In this document: in pieces, positions 57,044-64,000 of the stretch
How the letters are laid out: each line of letters starts with the position of its first letter
Position numbering within the stretch: position 1 is the stretch's first letter
Source: Phycisphaerales bacterium
GTDB lineage: Bacteria > Planctomycetota > Phycisphaerae > Phycisphaerales > UBA1924
Assembly (NCBI GenBank): GCA_035627955.1
Contig: DASPKU010000004.1
Coordinates: 1-64,000 of the forward strand
DNA length: 64,000 nt
Direction: 5' to 3'
The notes under the pieces: generated by a model
What the model saw: the letters and a program-made list of their open reading frames with translations, nothing else
What the model was told of the DNA's origin: nothing
The model's database searches: none
Translations under genes and position numbers: made by a program

Positions 57044-57211
57044 GGTCTACAGACCGCCCCGGAAGGTCTTCAGTTTGCCCCGGCGGGTCTTCAGTCTGGT
57101 CCGGAAGGTCTACAGACCGCTCCGGAAGGCCGCCAGTCTGCCCCAAAGGGTCTACAGACCGGGGCGGAAGGTCTGCTGTTTGGCCCGGATAGTCTGCTGT
57201 TTGCTCCAAAC
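57044..57211. repeat. 21-bp minisatellite, eight units
   Basis: Eight consecutive 21-nt units vary around GGTCTACAGACCGCCCCGGAA. Units 1, 4 and 6 contain the small inverted repeat GGTCT-AC-AGACC. It is not a CRISPR because units abut without spacers. Confidence 0.9.
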
Positions 57212-57398
57212 CGGGCCAGGAGCAGAGCAAACGGCAGGGCCCCATAAGCCTCGCAACACCCGCGGCCGGACGGGCGGGGGCGTTGGGGCGGCAGGGCGGG
57301 TGTTTTTATTGGGCAGCGCGTTCTCGGTCCTTGCTTGAGGACGGCTTGACGCTCGCGGCGCGGCCGCTTCTACTGGTCAACTGGACTGGAGGGGAAGC

Positions 57399-57512
57399 AT
57401 GCAGAACTTGCGCGTTGCGGCGGCGGTGGGTGTCGCCGCTGCCGCTTTCGCCGTGCCAACTGCGGCTTCCCCCGCGGACCCGGCTGCGGCCCCGGGCACG
57501 CGGCATGTTTGA
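57399..57512 (+). pseudogene. Short signal-peptide ORF, probable gene remnant
   Basis: ATG 57399 has GAGGGGAA just upstream and encodes 37 residues: a clean signal peptide ('LRVAAAVGVAAAAFAVPTAA') then 'SPADPAAAPG' and TGA. Nothing resembling a mature domain follows; the AIPR gene begins 52 nt later on the other strand. It could be a truncated 5' end left by an insertion, or a small secreted peptide. Confidence 0.4.
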
Positions 57513-57563
57513 GAGCTCTGCGCAAGAGCGGTACTGCCCGACCGAGCGACCACGCGAACCAAG

Positions 57564-59354
57564 CTAAAGCGGCTTCTTCACCCAATCGAACTTCTTGTTC
57601 GCGTCGGCCATGCACTTGGTGAAGACCTCTTTCGTGCGGAGGAACTCGTACTTCTCATCCGCGAGTTTGGGCGCGTACATCTTGTCGTCGAGAATCGTCT
57701 TCAGGAGCGGTAGCACCTCTCGCCGGGCGAGAACCACCAATAGCTCCTTGAACGCGACCTCCTTGGTCATCCTGGTGCCGAAGAGGTCGAGGTATTCCAG
57801 CAGCTTGTTGCTGTTGTAGATCGCTTGGACCAGCAGGGACCACACCAGGTTGCGCGCCTTTGCGATAGCAGGCCGGTGCTTGCCCGCAGCGCGTTCATCG
57901 AGCTCATCCATCGCGGCCCGCAGCATCAGCCCGGTCTTGTAGGCGATGACGATGCGGCGCGGGTCCGAGTCAACGTAGCTCTCGCGGAATGTCTCCGTGT
58001 ACCACTTCTGGTTTTCGAAGACCTCCGGCAGCTGCGACATCTTGGGGATTTCGCCCTGGATAGCAAGCAGCGTCTGTGCCATCGGGCGGATGCGAAGGTC
58101 GCGCGTCGTATCGTACCCGGCCTTTTCGAGCTCCTCGTCGGAGTACCCGGCGAAAGAATTTTCCTGGCGCGAGTAGAAGAGTTCCAGCTTCTCTTTGAAC
58201 AGATCGTGGAGGTCGGACTGCACCCGGTCATTGGCGCGGAGGTTCCAGGAGTTGACCGGGTTCTGCCGGTTGTTGCTGATGGTGACGGTGGTCACGAAGT
58301 CGCTCGCCGGATCGGCCACGACGACTTTCGCCAGCACTTTGACCCGTGACAGCGGCGAGTCGGGGCCTGACATCGAGGGGTGCTTCTCATGCTCCTTCAT
58401 GAACCGTGCGACGCTGGTAATAGTCTGCGCCCCGTTGAGCAGCCGCGGTACCTTGACCTCGCAGACACCCTCCTTTTGCACGAACTGCTCCACCGCAAGG
58501 GTGACTCCGTTGTGGTTGAACGCGAATACTTCCGGCTCAACTTTCCGTTCCAGCACGATCTCGGAAAGCGCCTGGCGGATCTTCTTGTTGGGCGGATTGT
58601 CCTCCGAAAGGCCCGATCGGATGTTCCGGTCCAGGAAGCGCTGGTTCAACGCCAGGTAGATCGCGTGCAGGTCCATGAGGGGCACGAACCCAACATGCAT
58701 CGTGTGCTCCCCGTCGGGAGTCGTGATGCTTGCGGCTTCCGACAACCTGATCCGGAAGGATTGGGGCGGCGGCGGTAGCGGCGGGCGGCGAGTGTCGGCG
58801 ATGAACTCCACCCGGAACTCGATGTCTCGCTTGACCCCGTCGTCCCCCTTGAAGAAGTCTTCGACGATGTAGTGCTTGTTCTCGACGTCCTCGCGTCTCG
58901 CCTGCAACCCCTGGCTGTTCTCGGCAGCGTCCAGATCGCCCTTGAACACCATGTGAACCAGTACACGCTTGATCAGGTCGCGTGAGTCGGCCAGCTCGGC
59001 CCGCAGACCGGCCAGCAGCTCGTTCTTGTGCGGGTCCGCCTTCGCGTTCCCGAAGATTCGCTCGATGCCGTCCTTGGCAAGCCGCTCGAGAGACTCACGG
59101 AAGAGGGCATGGTTCTCTGACCACTTGAACTGGAACAGGTACAGGTTCTTGGAGGCCCGCTCGATGAAGTAGGCGTCAATCCCGTAGTCGTTGTTACCGA
59201 ATGCGACGAAGGGACGGATGTCCTCGATTGGACGCTCGAACTTCCGCGAGAGGTAGAGGCACGCGAAGTAATCCTCTTTACAGCCCCCCCACTTCGACTT
59301 GAAGTCGCTATAGAGCTGTTCGATTTCCTGCTTGTCCTTCGATGTGATTGGCAT
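57564..59354 (-). CDS. AIPR-family abortive infection protein
   Basis: The 596-residue product matches the AIPR (abortive infection phage resistance) family: 'FAFNHNGVTLAVEQF', 'LLNGAQTITSV' and 'TISNNRQNPVNSWNLRANDR' are its conserved blocks. The N-terminus carries 'NNDYGIDAYFI' and 'LYLFQFKW' (D60 and Q75-x-K77), which fits a PD-(D/E)XK-type nuclease core. It is expected to block phage by nuclease attack. ATG 59354 is preferred to an upstream start because AGGAGA lies 10 nt before it and homologous sequence starts there. A TATACT box lies about 30 nt upstream. Confidence 0.88.
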   Translation of the reverse strand: MPITSKDKQEIEQLYSDFKSKWGGCKEDYFACLYLSRKFERPIEDIRPFVAFGNNDYGIDAYFIERASKNLYLFQFKWSENHALFRESLERLAKDGIERIFGNAKADPHKNELLAGLRAELADSRDLIKRVLVHMVFKGDLDAAENSQGLQARREDVENKHYIVEDFFKGDDGVKRDIEFRVEFIADTRRPPLPPPPQSFRIRLSEAASITTPDGEHTMHVGFVPLMDLHAIYLALNQRFLDRNIRSGLSEDNPPNKKIRQALSEIVLERKVEPEVFAFNHNGVTLAVEQFVQKEGVCEVKVPRLLNGAQTITSVARFMKEHEKHPSMSGPDSPLSRVKVLAKVVVADPASDFVTTVTISNNRQNPVNSWNLRANDRVQSDLHDLFKEKLELFYSRQENSFAGYSDEELEKAGYDTTRDLRIRPMAQTLLAIQGEIPKMSQLPEVFENQKWYTETFRESYVDSDPRRIVIAYKTGLMLRAAMDELDERAAGKHRPAIAKARNLVWSLLVQAIYNSNKLLEYLDLFGTRMTKEVAFKELLVVLARREVLPLLKTILDDKMYAPKLADEKYEFLRTKEVFTKCMADANKKFDWVKKPL

Positions 59355-59383
59355 TTGCTGCGATTCTCCTGCTCGAACCCGCG

Positions 59384-59389
59384 AGTATA
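59384..59389 (-). promoter_or_regulatory. Candidate -10 box of AIPR gene
   Basis: On the minus strand TATACT lies about 30 nt before ATG 59354 and upstream of its Shine-Dalgarno site. No -35 consensus was seen. Confidence 0.5.
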
Positions 59390-59613
59390 CCGCCAGGCGG
59401 AGGTCCCCCTGCGTATGCGCAACTCCTTGCCCACACGCGATCTCCGAAAAATCCGTCACATTCGATAAACCCGCGCCCTCGCCTTCCCGATCCCTTTTTC
59501 AGCACACGCGGCAACCACGTAGGCCCGCGAGTGTGGTCAGAGAGGTTTGGATAGGCCAGGCGGGCTGCCACACCTGAACCAGCCCATGCGGCCGCACTCG
59601 CGGAGTCAGTCAC

Positions 59614-60300
59614 ATGTCGAACATCCCTGAGACGTAGTCCGAGTTCATCGCGTGGGCGAAGGTGCGCCAGGCCCAGTGGATTTTGAACCAGGCGCAAATC
59701 GGATTGTCGGGGCCCCAGACCGTCGCATTCAAGACGCTGGTCGAGGCCCTGGAGGCGGCCGAGGACGACGCGCAGGTGAAGCGCGAAGCGAGCAAGGACG
59801 CCACCCGGACGCTCAACAACTCCGAGTCGGCGGCCCGCATCGTGGCCGGGGCCTACGTCAACCTCATCAAGGCCTTCGCCGAGACCACCGGCAACCCGAG
59901 CGTGTACTCCCTCAGCGGCGTCAACGCCGACTCGCCCCCGGGCACCCTTCCCGCGCCCGTGCCGCCCTCCAAGTTCTTCGCGACGCTCAACGCCGACGGC
60001 TCGCTGACCCTTCGCTTCCGCGCCAGCCAGCCCAAGGGCGTGACCGGCGTGGTCTACCAGATCTTCCGCCGCTTCAGCAGCGATGCCCCCTTCACGCAGG
60101 TGGGCAGCACCGGCGCCACAAAGCGCTGGGTCGACCAGACCATCCCCTTCGGCACCGACCGCGTGGAGTACATGGTGACCCCGGTCCGCGGCGAGGTGGT
60201 GGGCGAGTCCAGCGACGCCTTCCCCGTGCAGTTCGGCAGCGTGGGCGGCGGCAACTTCAGCATCAGCTCCGGGAGCGGCGAGAACAAGCTGGCGGCGTGA
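59614..60300 (+). pseudogene. Fibronectin III-like protein gene with TAG at codon 8
   Basis: ATG 59614 has GCGGAG at the right distance and encodes MSNIPET, then TAG (59635-59637). The same frame continues without a break as 'SEFIAWAKVRQAQWILNQA' to 60300. The N-terminal segment resembles other Phycisphaerae proteins I have seen starting MxNIPxTxxEL, so the TAG interrupts a real gene. A GTG at 59662 could restart a 212-residue product but lacks a ribosome-binding site. The C-terminal half (about 110-200) is fibronectin III-like ('GSLTLRFRASQPKG', 'VVYQIFRRFSSDAPFTQVG'). A perfect terminator follows. Confidence 0.6.
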
Positions 60301-60361
60301 GACGTCTGAAGTCCGGGTCCTGATCCTGGGTCCTGGGTCCTGAATGTGTGCCTCCTTTCCG

Positions 60362-60400
60362 GCGTGGGCCCTGTGAGATGACAGGGCCCACGCTGTTTTT
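60362..60400 (+). terminator. Rho-independent terminator
   Basis: GCGTGGGCCCTGT pairs perfectly with ACAGGGCCCACGC over a 6-nt loop, followed by TGTTTTT. Confidence 0.92.
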
Positions 60401-60486
60401 GCGCTCGGCGCTGGGGACGGTAACGCGGAGGGGCGGTTGGGGGGGCCGGAATAAACCCACCCGCCGGGCACGCCGATAACCGGGGT

Positions 60487-62427
60487 ATGGACCAGACCCC
60501 AGCCGCGAGCTCAGCCCCCGCCGCCCCCACCACCCACACCACCCCCACCACCCCCACCACCCCCGCCACGCCCAGTTCAAACCTCGTCGCGCCCGTGGGG
60601 AAGAAGCGGGCCTACCGCGCCCCCGGCGTGCTCCCCCCGCCCCCGGCGGGCCAGGAGTTCTGGACCAAAGAGCAGTGCGCGGGTTACTTCAACGTGGGCA
60701 AGGGCAAGTGGTCGGCGTGGGAGCGCGTGGGGAGGGTCACGATCCCGCGGTACCGGCTTGCCCAGCGGGCGGGCTCGCCGATCGTGTACCTGCGGCGGGA
60801 CGTGGAGACGCTGGGGTTTGCGCGCGCGGTGCCCTTTGCGCCCGAGGGCGCGGCCGTCATGACACGGATCGAGTGCGCCGAGCACTTCGGGGTGACGGAG
60901 GACACCTTCTGCGGCTGGGAGAACTCGGGAAAGGTGCCCATCCCGCGGTACAAGGTGAAGGGCCCGCACCGGCCGCTGGTGGTGTACCTCACGAGCGACG
61001 TGGCCACGCTGCCTTTCGCCGCGCCGCTGCCGCTGCCGCCGGCGGGTGCGGCGGTGATGACGCGGGACGAGTGCGCCGCGCACTTCGGGGTGACGGAGAA
61101 CACGTTCATGCACTGGGAGACGGGCGGCCTCGTGCCCATCGCCCGCTACCGCTACACGGGGCCGCGGGCCAAGGTGTGCTACCTGCGGGCGGATGTCGAG
61201 GCCCTCCGGCTGGAGACGCCCCCGCCGCTGGCCCCGGCGGGGTTGGAGGTGATGACCCGCGAGCAGTGCGCTGAACACTGGGGCCTGTGCATCGAGGCCT
61301 GGGGCGACCGGGAGCGGCAGGGCCTGGTGAACATCCCCCGCTACAGCATGATCGAGAACCGCACGCGCAAGCACTGCTACGCCGCGGCGGAGGTGCGTGC
61401 ACTGCCCTTCGCCGCGCCGCTGCCGCTGCCGCCGGCGGGGGTGGAGGTGTGGACGCGGGACGAGTGCGCGGAGCACTTTGGGATCACCGAGGACGCGTGG
61501 GAGGAGCGCGAGAAGAAGGGCGAGGTGCCGTTGCAGCGGTACCGCTGGACCGGGGCTTCGCAGCACAAGTGCTGCTACATCGCCGCGGAGGTGGCGAAGC
61601 TGGACGGGCGGGTGCTGCCGCCGCCGCCGCCCGAAGGGCTGGCGGTGATGGACCGCGGCGAATGCGCGGCGTTCTTCGGGATCGCTCCGGACACCTGGGG
61701 CAGCTGGGAGCAGCAGGGCAGAGTGACGATCCCGCGCTACCGGCGGGCGATGCCCGACGGTAAGCGGCGCATGTGCTATGCAGTCGAGGACGCGACGCGG
61801 CTGCGTGAGCAGATCCGGACCGAGTACGCTCCGTTCCCTGATCCGGAGCGGCCGGGCTGCTACCGGGTCCCGATCTACACCCACAGCGGCAAGCGGTTCG
61901 CCGTCATTGATGCCGCGGACCTTCCCAAGGTGGATGGCAGGAGCTGGAACGTGTCGCAGCGCACCGACGAGGACGCCCCGCGCGGGGACGTGGTGCTGGC
62001 GACCGAGCCGCACATCCCGCTCAAGCGGATCATCTCGGGCGAGGAGCACTCCGGGCCGGAGGTACGCATCACGTTCGCCAATGGTGATTACCTCGACCAC
62101 CGGCGCGAGAACCTGGTCGTGCGCAGCTACGCCGAGCAGTCGTACAACATGCGCAAGCCCCGCACAAGGCACGGACGGCCGTGCACGTCCAGGTTCAAAG
62201 GTGTGTCCTGGTCCGAGCACACAGGGAAGTGGACGGCCCACATCGGCAAGGATGGCAAGTCGTACTACCTCGGCCTCTTCTATGAGGAGGAGGACGCCGC
62301 CCGCGCCTACGACGAGGCGGCGCGGCGGATGTTCGGCGAGCACGCCCGGCTCAACTTCCCGGATGAGGGGGCGCTGCTGATGCACCGCGAACTGCGCGGG
62401 GGAGAGGGCGGTCGGCGGGCGGCATGA
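60487..62427 (+). CDS. Six tandem HTH-like repeats fused to degenerate HNH and AP2 DNA-binding domain
   Basis: The 646-residue product has a Thr/Pro/Ala leader (1-45). Six repeats of 65-66 residues follow (about 50-440), anchored on Cys at 64, 130, 196, 261, 327 and 393, with the pattern 'ECAEHFGVTEDTF..WE..G.VPIPRY' that resembles an excisionase/MerR-type winged HTH. Residues 455-550 resemble an HNH homing endonuclease: 'IPLKRIISG', then 'ANGDYLDHRRENLVV'. The first catalytic His of the HNH is missing. Residues 567-625 form an AP2/ERF domain ('SRFKGVSWSEHTGKWTAHIG', 'EEDAARAYDEAARRMFGE'). It is probably a DNA-binding protein derived from a homing endonuclease. Confidence 0.85.
   Translation: MDQTPAASSAPAAPTTHTTPTTPTTPATPSSNLVAPVGKKRAYRAPGVLPPPPAGQEFWTKEQCAGYFNVGKGKWSAWERVGRVTIPRYRLAQRAGSPIVYLRRDVETLGFARAVPFAPEGAAVMTRIECAEHFGVTEDTFCGWENSGKVPIPRYKVKGPHRPLVVYLTSDVATLPFAAPLPLPPAGAAVMTRDECAAHFGVTENTFMHWETGGLVPIARYRYTGPRAKVCYLRADVEALRLETPPPLAPAGLEVMTREQCAEHWGLCIEAWGDRERQGLVNIPRYSMIENRTRKHCYAAAEVRALPFAAPLPLPPAGVEVWTRDECAEHFGITEDAWEEREKKGEVPLQRYRWTGASQHKCCYIAAEVAKLDGRVLPPPPPEGLAVMDRGECAAFFGIAPDTWGSWEQQGRVTIPRYRRAMPDGKRRMCYAVEDATRLREQIRTEYAPFPDPERPGCYRVPIYTHSGKRFAVIDAADLPKVDGRSWNVSQRTDEDAPRGDVVLATEPHIPLKRIISGEEHSGPEVRITFANGDYLDHRRENLVVRSYAEQSYNMRKPRTRHGRPCTSRFKGVSWSEHTGKWTAHIGKDGKSYYLGLFYEEEDAARAYDEAARRMFGEHARLNFPDEGALLMHRELRGGEGGRRAA
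60634..61806 (+). repeat. Six tandem coding repeats of about 198 nt
   Basis: The unit encodes one HTH-like module plus a proline-rich linker (LPFAAPLPLPPAG-type). Units are similar at nucleotide level, especially the linkers, which suggests expansion by unequal exchange. Confidence 0.85.
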
Positions 62428-62549
62428 GCGAGGCGGGGGCGCGACGGCACGCGAGCATCGCACCCCGCCGGTGGTCCGCAATCTGCTTGCATGCCTCCCC
62501 CGCTGTGGTAGTCTCGTTCCCCAGAGACCCGAGAGGGGGGATACCACGC

Positions 62550-63635
62550 ATGCCTGTCCGTACCGCCGTTGTGACCGCGGTGTCCGCCGCGCTGGGTATC
62601 GCTGTCGCCCCCGCGCAGGCGCAGTGGAACGTCACCGCCCTGACGCCGCCCGATGCCAGCACCAACGCCTTTGCCAACGGCACCGCCGGGGGCGTGCAGG
62701 TGGGGAACTACGGCAACAACCCGGCGCTGTGGACGGGGACGCAGGCCTCGCACGTCAACATGCTCCCCGCCGGGGCGCACTCGGGGCAGCTGCTCAGGAC
62801 CGACGGCGGGCAGCACGTGGGGCTGGTGCGCTGGTCGGGGTTCTCTGACCGCCAGGCCACGCTGTGGGGCGGGACCGCCGCGTCCGCCACCAGCCTGCAC
62901 CCCGCGGGCGCGTTCCTCTCCACCGCCCACGGCATCGGCGGAGGCCAGCAGGTGGGCGAAGCCACGTTCACCAGCGACCAGAACCTCACCCGCGCGGGAC
63001 TCTGGAGCGGCACCGCGGGCTCGTGGGTCAGCCTGCACCCCTCGGGCGTGAACACCTCTACCGCACGCGGCACCGACGGCACGCAGCAGGTTGGGCAGGT
63101 CAATATCGGCGGCCAGGGCAACCGCGCCGCCTTCTGGAGCGGCACGGCCGCCAGCTTCGTCAATCTCCACCCCACCGGCTACCAGATCTCGATCGCGGTC
63201 GCGGTGCACAACGGCCAGCAGGTCGGGCTGGTGCAGGGCACCCCCGGAAACCATGCGGCCCTGTGGAGCGGCTCCGCGGCGTCGTTCCTCAGCCTCACGC
63301 CCGCCGGCGCCTTCGGCTCCAGCGCCCGGGGCGTGTTCAACGGCGTGCAGGTCGGCACCGCGAGCTTCCCCGATGCCCAGCGGGCGGGCCTCTGGCGCGG
63401 CACCGCCGCGAGCTGGGAAGACCTGCACCAGTACCTGCCCGCGGGGTATAGCAGCTCCGCCGCGAACAGCATCTGGTCCGACGGCACGACGACCTACATC
63501 GCCGGCAGCGCCTTCAACCCCGCCACCGCCCGCAACGAGGCGATGCTGTGGACGTACACCGTTCCCGCGGCGCCCACGACCGGCGTGCTGGGCCTCGCGG
63601 GGCTGCTGGCGGCGGGGCGGCGGCGGACGCGGTAA
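62550..63635 (+). CDS. Secreted HAF-type repeat protein with PEP-CTERM-like tail
   Basis: The 361-residue product has a signal peptide (ending APAQAQ) and about seven repeats of the type 'AxLWSGTAASxxxLHPxG' followed by 'GGQQVGxAxF'. These propeller-like blades are of the HAF/autotransporter-extracellular kind. The C-terminus 'TTGVLGLAGLLAAGRRRTR' is a hydrophobic helix with a basic end, like PEP-CTERM-type sorting signals but without a clear PEP motif. ATG 62550 is preferred because the signal peptide starts there. Confidence 0.82.
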   Translation: MPVRTAVVTAVSAALGIAVAPAQAQWNVTALTPPDASTNAFANGTAGGVQVGNYGNNPALWTGTQASHVNMLPAGAHSGQLLRTDGGQHVGLVRWSGFSDRQATLWGGTAASATSLHPAGAFLSTAHGIGGGQQVGEATFTSDQNLTRAGLWSGTAGSWVSLHPSGVNTSTARGTDGTQQVGQVNIGGQGNRAAFWSGTAASFVNLHPTGYQISIAVAVHNGQQVGLVQGTPGNHAALWSGSAASFLSLTPAGAFGSSARGVFNGVQVGTASFPDAQRAGLWRGTAASWEDLHQYLPAGYSSSAANSIWSDGTTTYIAGSAFNPATARNEAMLWTYTVPAAPTTGVLGLAGLLAAGRRRTR

Positions 63636-63683
63636 TCACCGGGCCCGCCCGCCGATCGTGAGCCGCGCGCGCCCGCTTGGAAC

Positions 63684-64000
63684 TCAGCACGCCCCCCCGC
63701 CCAGCACCCTGAAGAAGCTCTCGATGTCCTGGTCGGTGCCCACGTCGCCGTCCTGGTTGAAGTCGGCGGTGGGCGGGCAGGTCTGGCAGCAGTTCCCGCC
63801 CAGGCAGGCGAAGAAGGACTCGATGTCCTGGTCGGTGCCGGTGTCGCCGTCGCCGTTGAAGTCGGCGGTGCAGCCGGTCGCGCCCGCGGGGATGAGCAGC
63901 ACGGCCCCGGCGCCGGAGGTGATGCCCACGATGTGGCCGTGGTCGTTGATGTCGAGCACGCTGTGCAGCGTCTCGCCCCCCGCCGGGCCCTCGACGTGCT
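63684..64000 (-). CDS. Secreted HAF-repeat protein, C-terminal part with dockerin-like pair (5' end outside window)
   Basis: The frame is open to the window edge on the minus strand, so only the C-terminus is seen. It shows 'LDINDHGHIVGIT', a HAF repeat, then two calcium-loop modules ('NGDGDTGTDQDIESFF' and 'NQDGDVGTDQDIESFF') around a CC/C cluster, and ends with Cys. It is the third protein in the window with this terminal module. Confidence 0.85.
   Translation of the reverse strand, partial: HVEGPAGGETLHSVLDINDHGHIVGITSGAGAVLLIPAGATGCTADFNGDGDTGTDQDIESFFACLGGNCCQTCPPTADFNQDGDVGTDQDIESFFRVLGGGAC

Larger units (their letters stand above)
56797..57398. other. Repeat-rich region without a clear gene
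   Basis: About 600 nt hold three hairpins (56868-56977), a 21-bp minisatellite (57044-57211) and a GC-rich stretch. Frames on both strands stay open through the minisatellite because its unit is a multiple of three, but they encode only heptapeptide repeats and lack convincing starts. Confidence 0.7.

Noticed and set aside
57044-57211. Possible CRISPR from 21-nt repeats
   Set aside because: Units are degenerate and directly adjacent; no spacers and no cas genes.
56871-57247. Heptapeptide-repeat proteins on either strand of the minisatellite
   Set aside because: Frames stay open only because the unit is 21 nt; no ribosome-binding site, signal or conserved flank supports a gene.
62424-62549. 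Upstream extension of the HAF-type gene overlapping the HTH-AP2 stop as ATGA
   Set aside because: The extension lacks a signal peptide at its N-terminus, whereas ATG 62550 begins a clear one.

Overview
The window looks like a chromosomal stretch of a high-GC planctomycete, most likely of the class Phycisphaerae. The evidence is the family content and the secreted proteins. Three exported proteins end in a double calcium-loop module carrying the motif GTDQDIE(A/S)FF and finishing on a C-terminal cysteine, a signature I associate with Phycisphaerae. There are also HAF-repeat and beta-propeller exported proteins, a HEWGTFT exported protein, zinc-ribbon membrane proteins and lipoproteins with ankyrin repeats. 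No rRNA, CRISPR array, integrase or transposase was seen. Two serine tRNAs (CGA and GCT) are present.

Layout. Positions 1-3992 hold a 5'-truncated regulator-like gene, a DUF5335-like membrane protein, an SDR oxidoreductase and a lipoprotein SppA protease. Positions 4302-7161 hold a Tat-exported amine oxidase and sucC without sucD. Positions 7355-12572 hold exported proteins and an ECF sigma/FecR-like pair; the sigma gene appears to start at CTG. Positions 13528-15507 are a three-lipoprotein operon whose first gene is frameshifted. Positions 15753-17192 are a solitary atpD. Positions 17314-23194 hold a sterol-desaturase/HTTM-DCC operon, a Tat ankyrin protein and a large membrane glycosyltransferase-like protein. 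Positions 23233-29888 hold tRNA-Ser, a paralogue of the first gene, a secreted HAF/dockerin-like protein, rpoZ-coaC and two small proteins. Positions 30042-36063 hold a second tRNA-Ser, an amber-interrupted nuclease-like gene, a GNAT enzyme, a tandem-duplicated HEYGH metalloprotease and an OPT transporter. Positions 36232-41687 hold ligA with a CYTH gene, two stacked toxin-antitoxin-like pairs, a divergent folD and tatA. Positions 41768-47961 hold exported and low-complexity proteins. Positions 48138-51978 are a succinate dehydrogenase operon (anchor, flavoprotein, iron-sulfur).

Positions 51965-62427 are the most unusual accessory region. It contains a 1114-residue protein joining a complete metallophosphoesterase to a STAND-like ATPase and a TPR-like tail (a plausible anti-phage NLR-like protein), an AIPR abortive-infection protein, a field of palindromes and a 21-bp minisatellite between them, an amber-interrupted gene, and a protein with six tandem HTH-like repeats fused to a degenerate HNH plus AP2 domain. 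The window closes with two more exported HAF-type proteins, the last one cut by the window end.

Signals that run through the window: nine genes lack a Shine-Dalgarno sequence and have a TANNNT hexamer 5-8 nt before the start codon, which suggests leaderless mRNAs. Other genes have strong AAGGAG-type sites. Several families of short dispersed or palindromic intergenic repeats occur, including inverted repeats in both gaps of the sdh operon. All function calls come from reading motifs by eye; no search was run.
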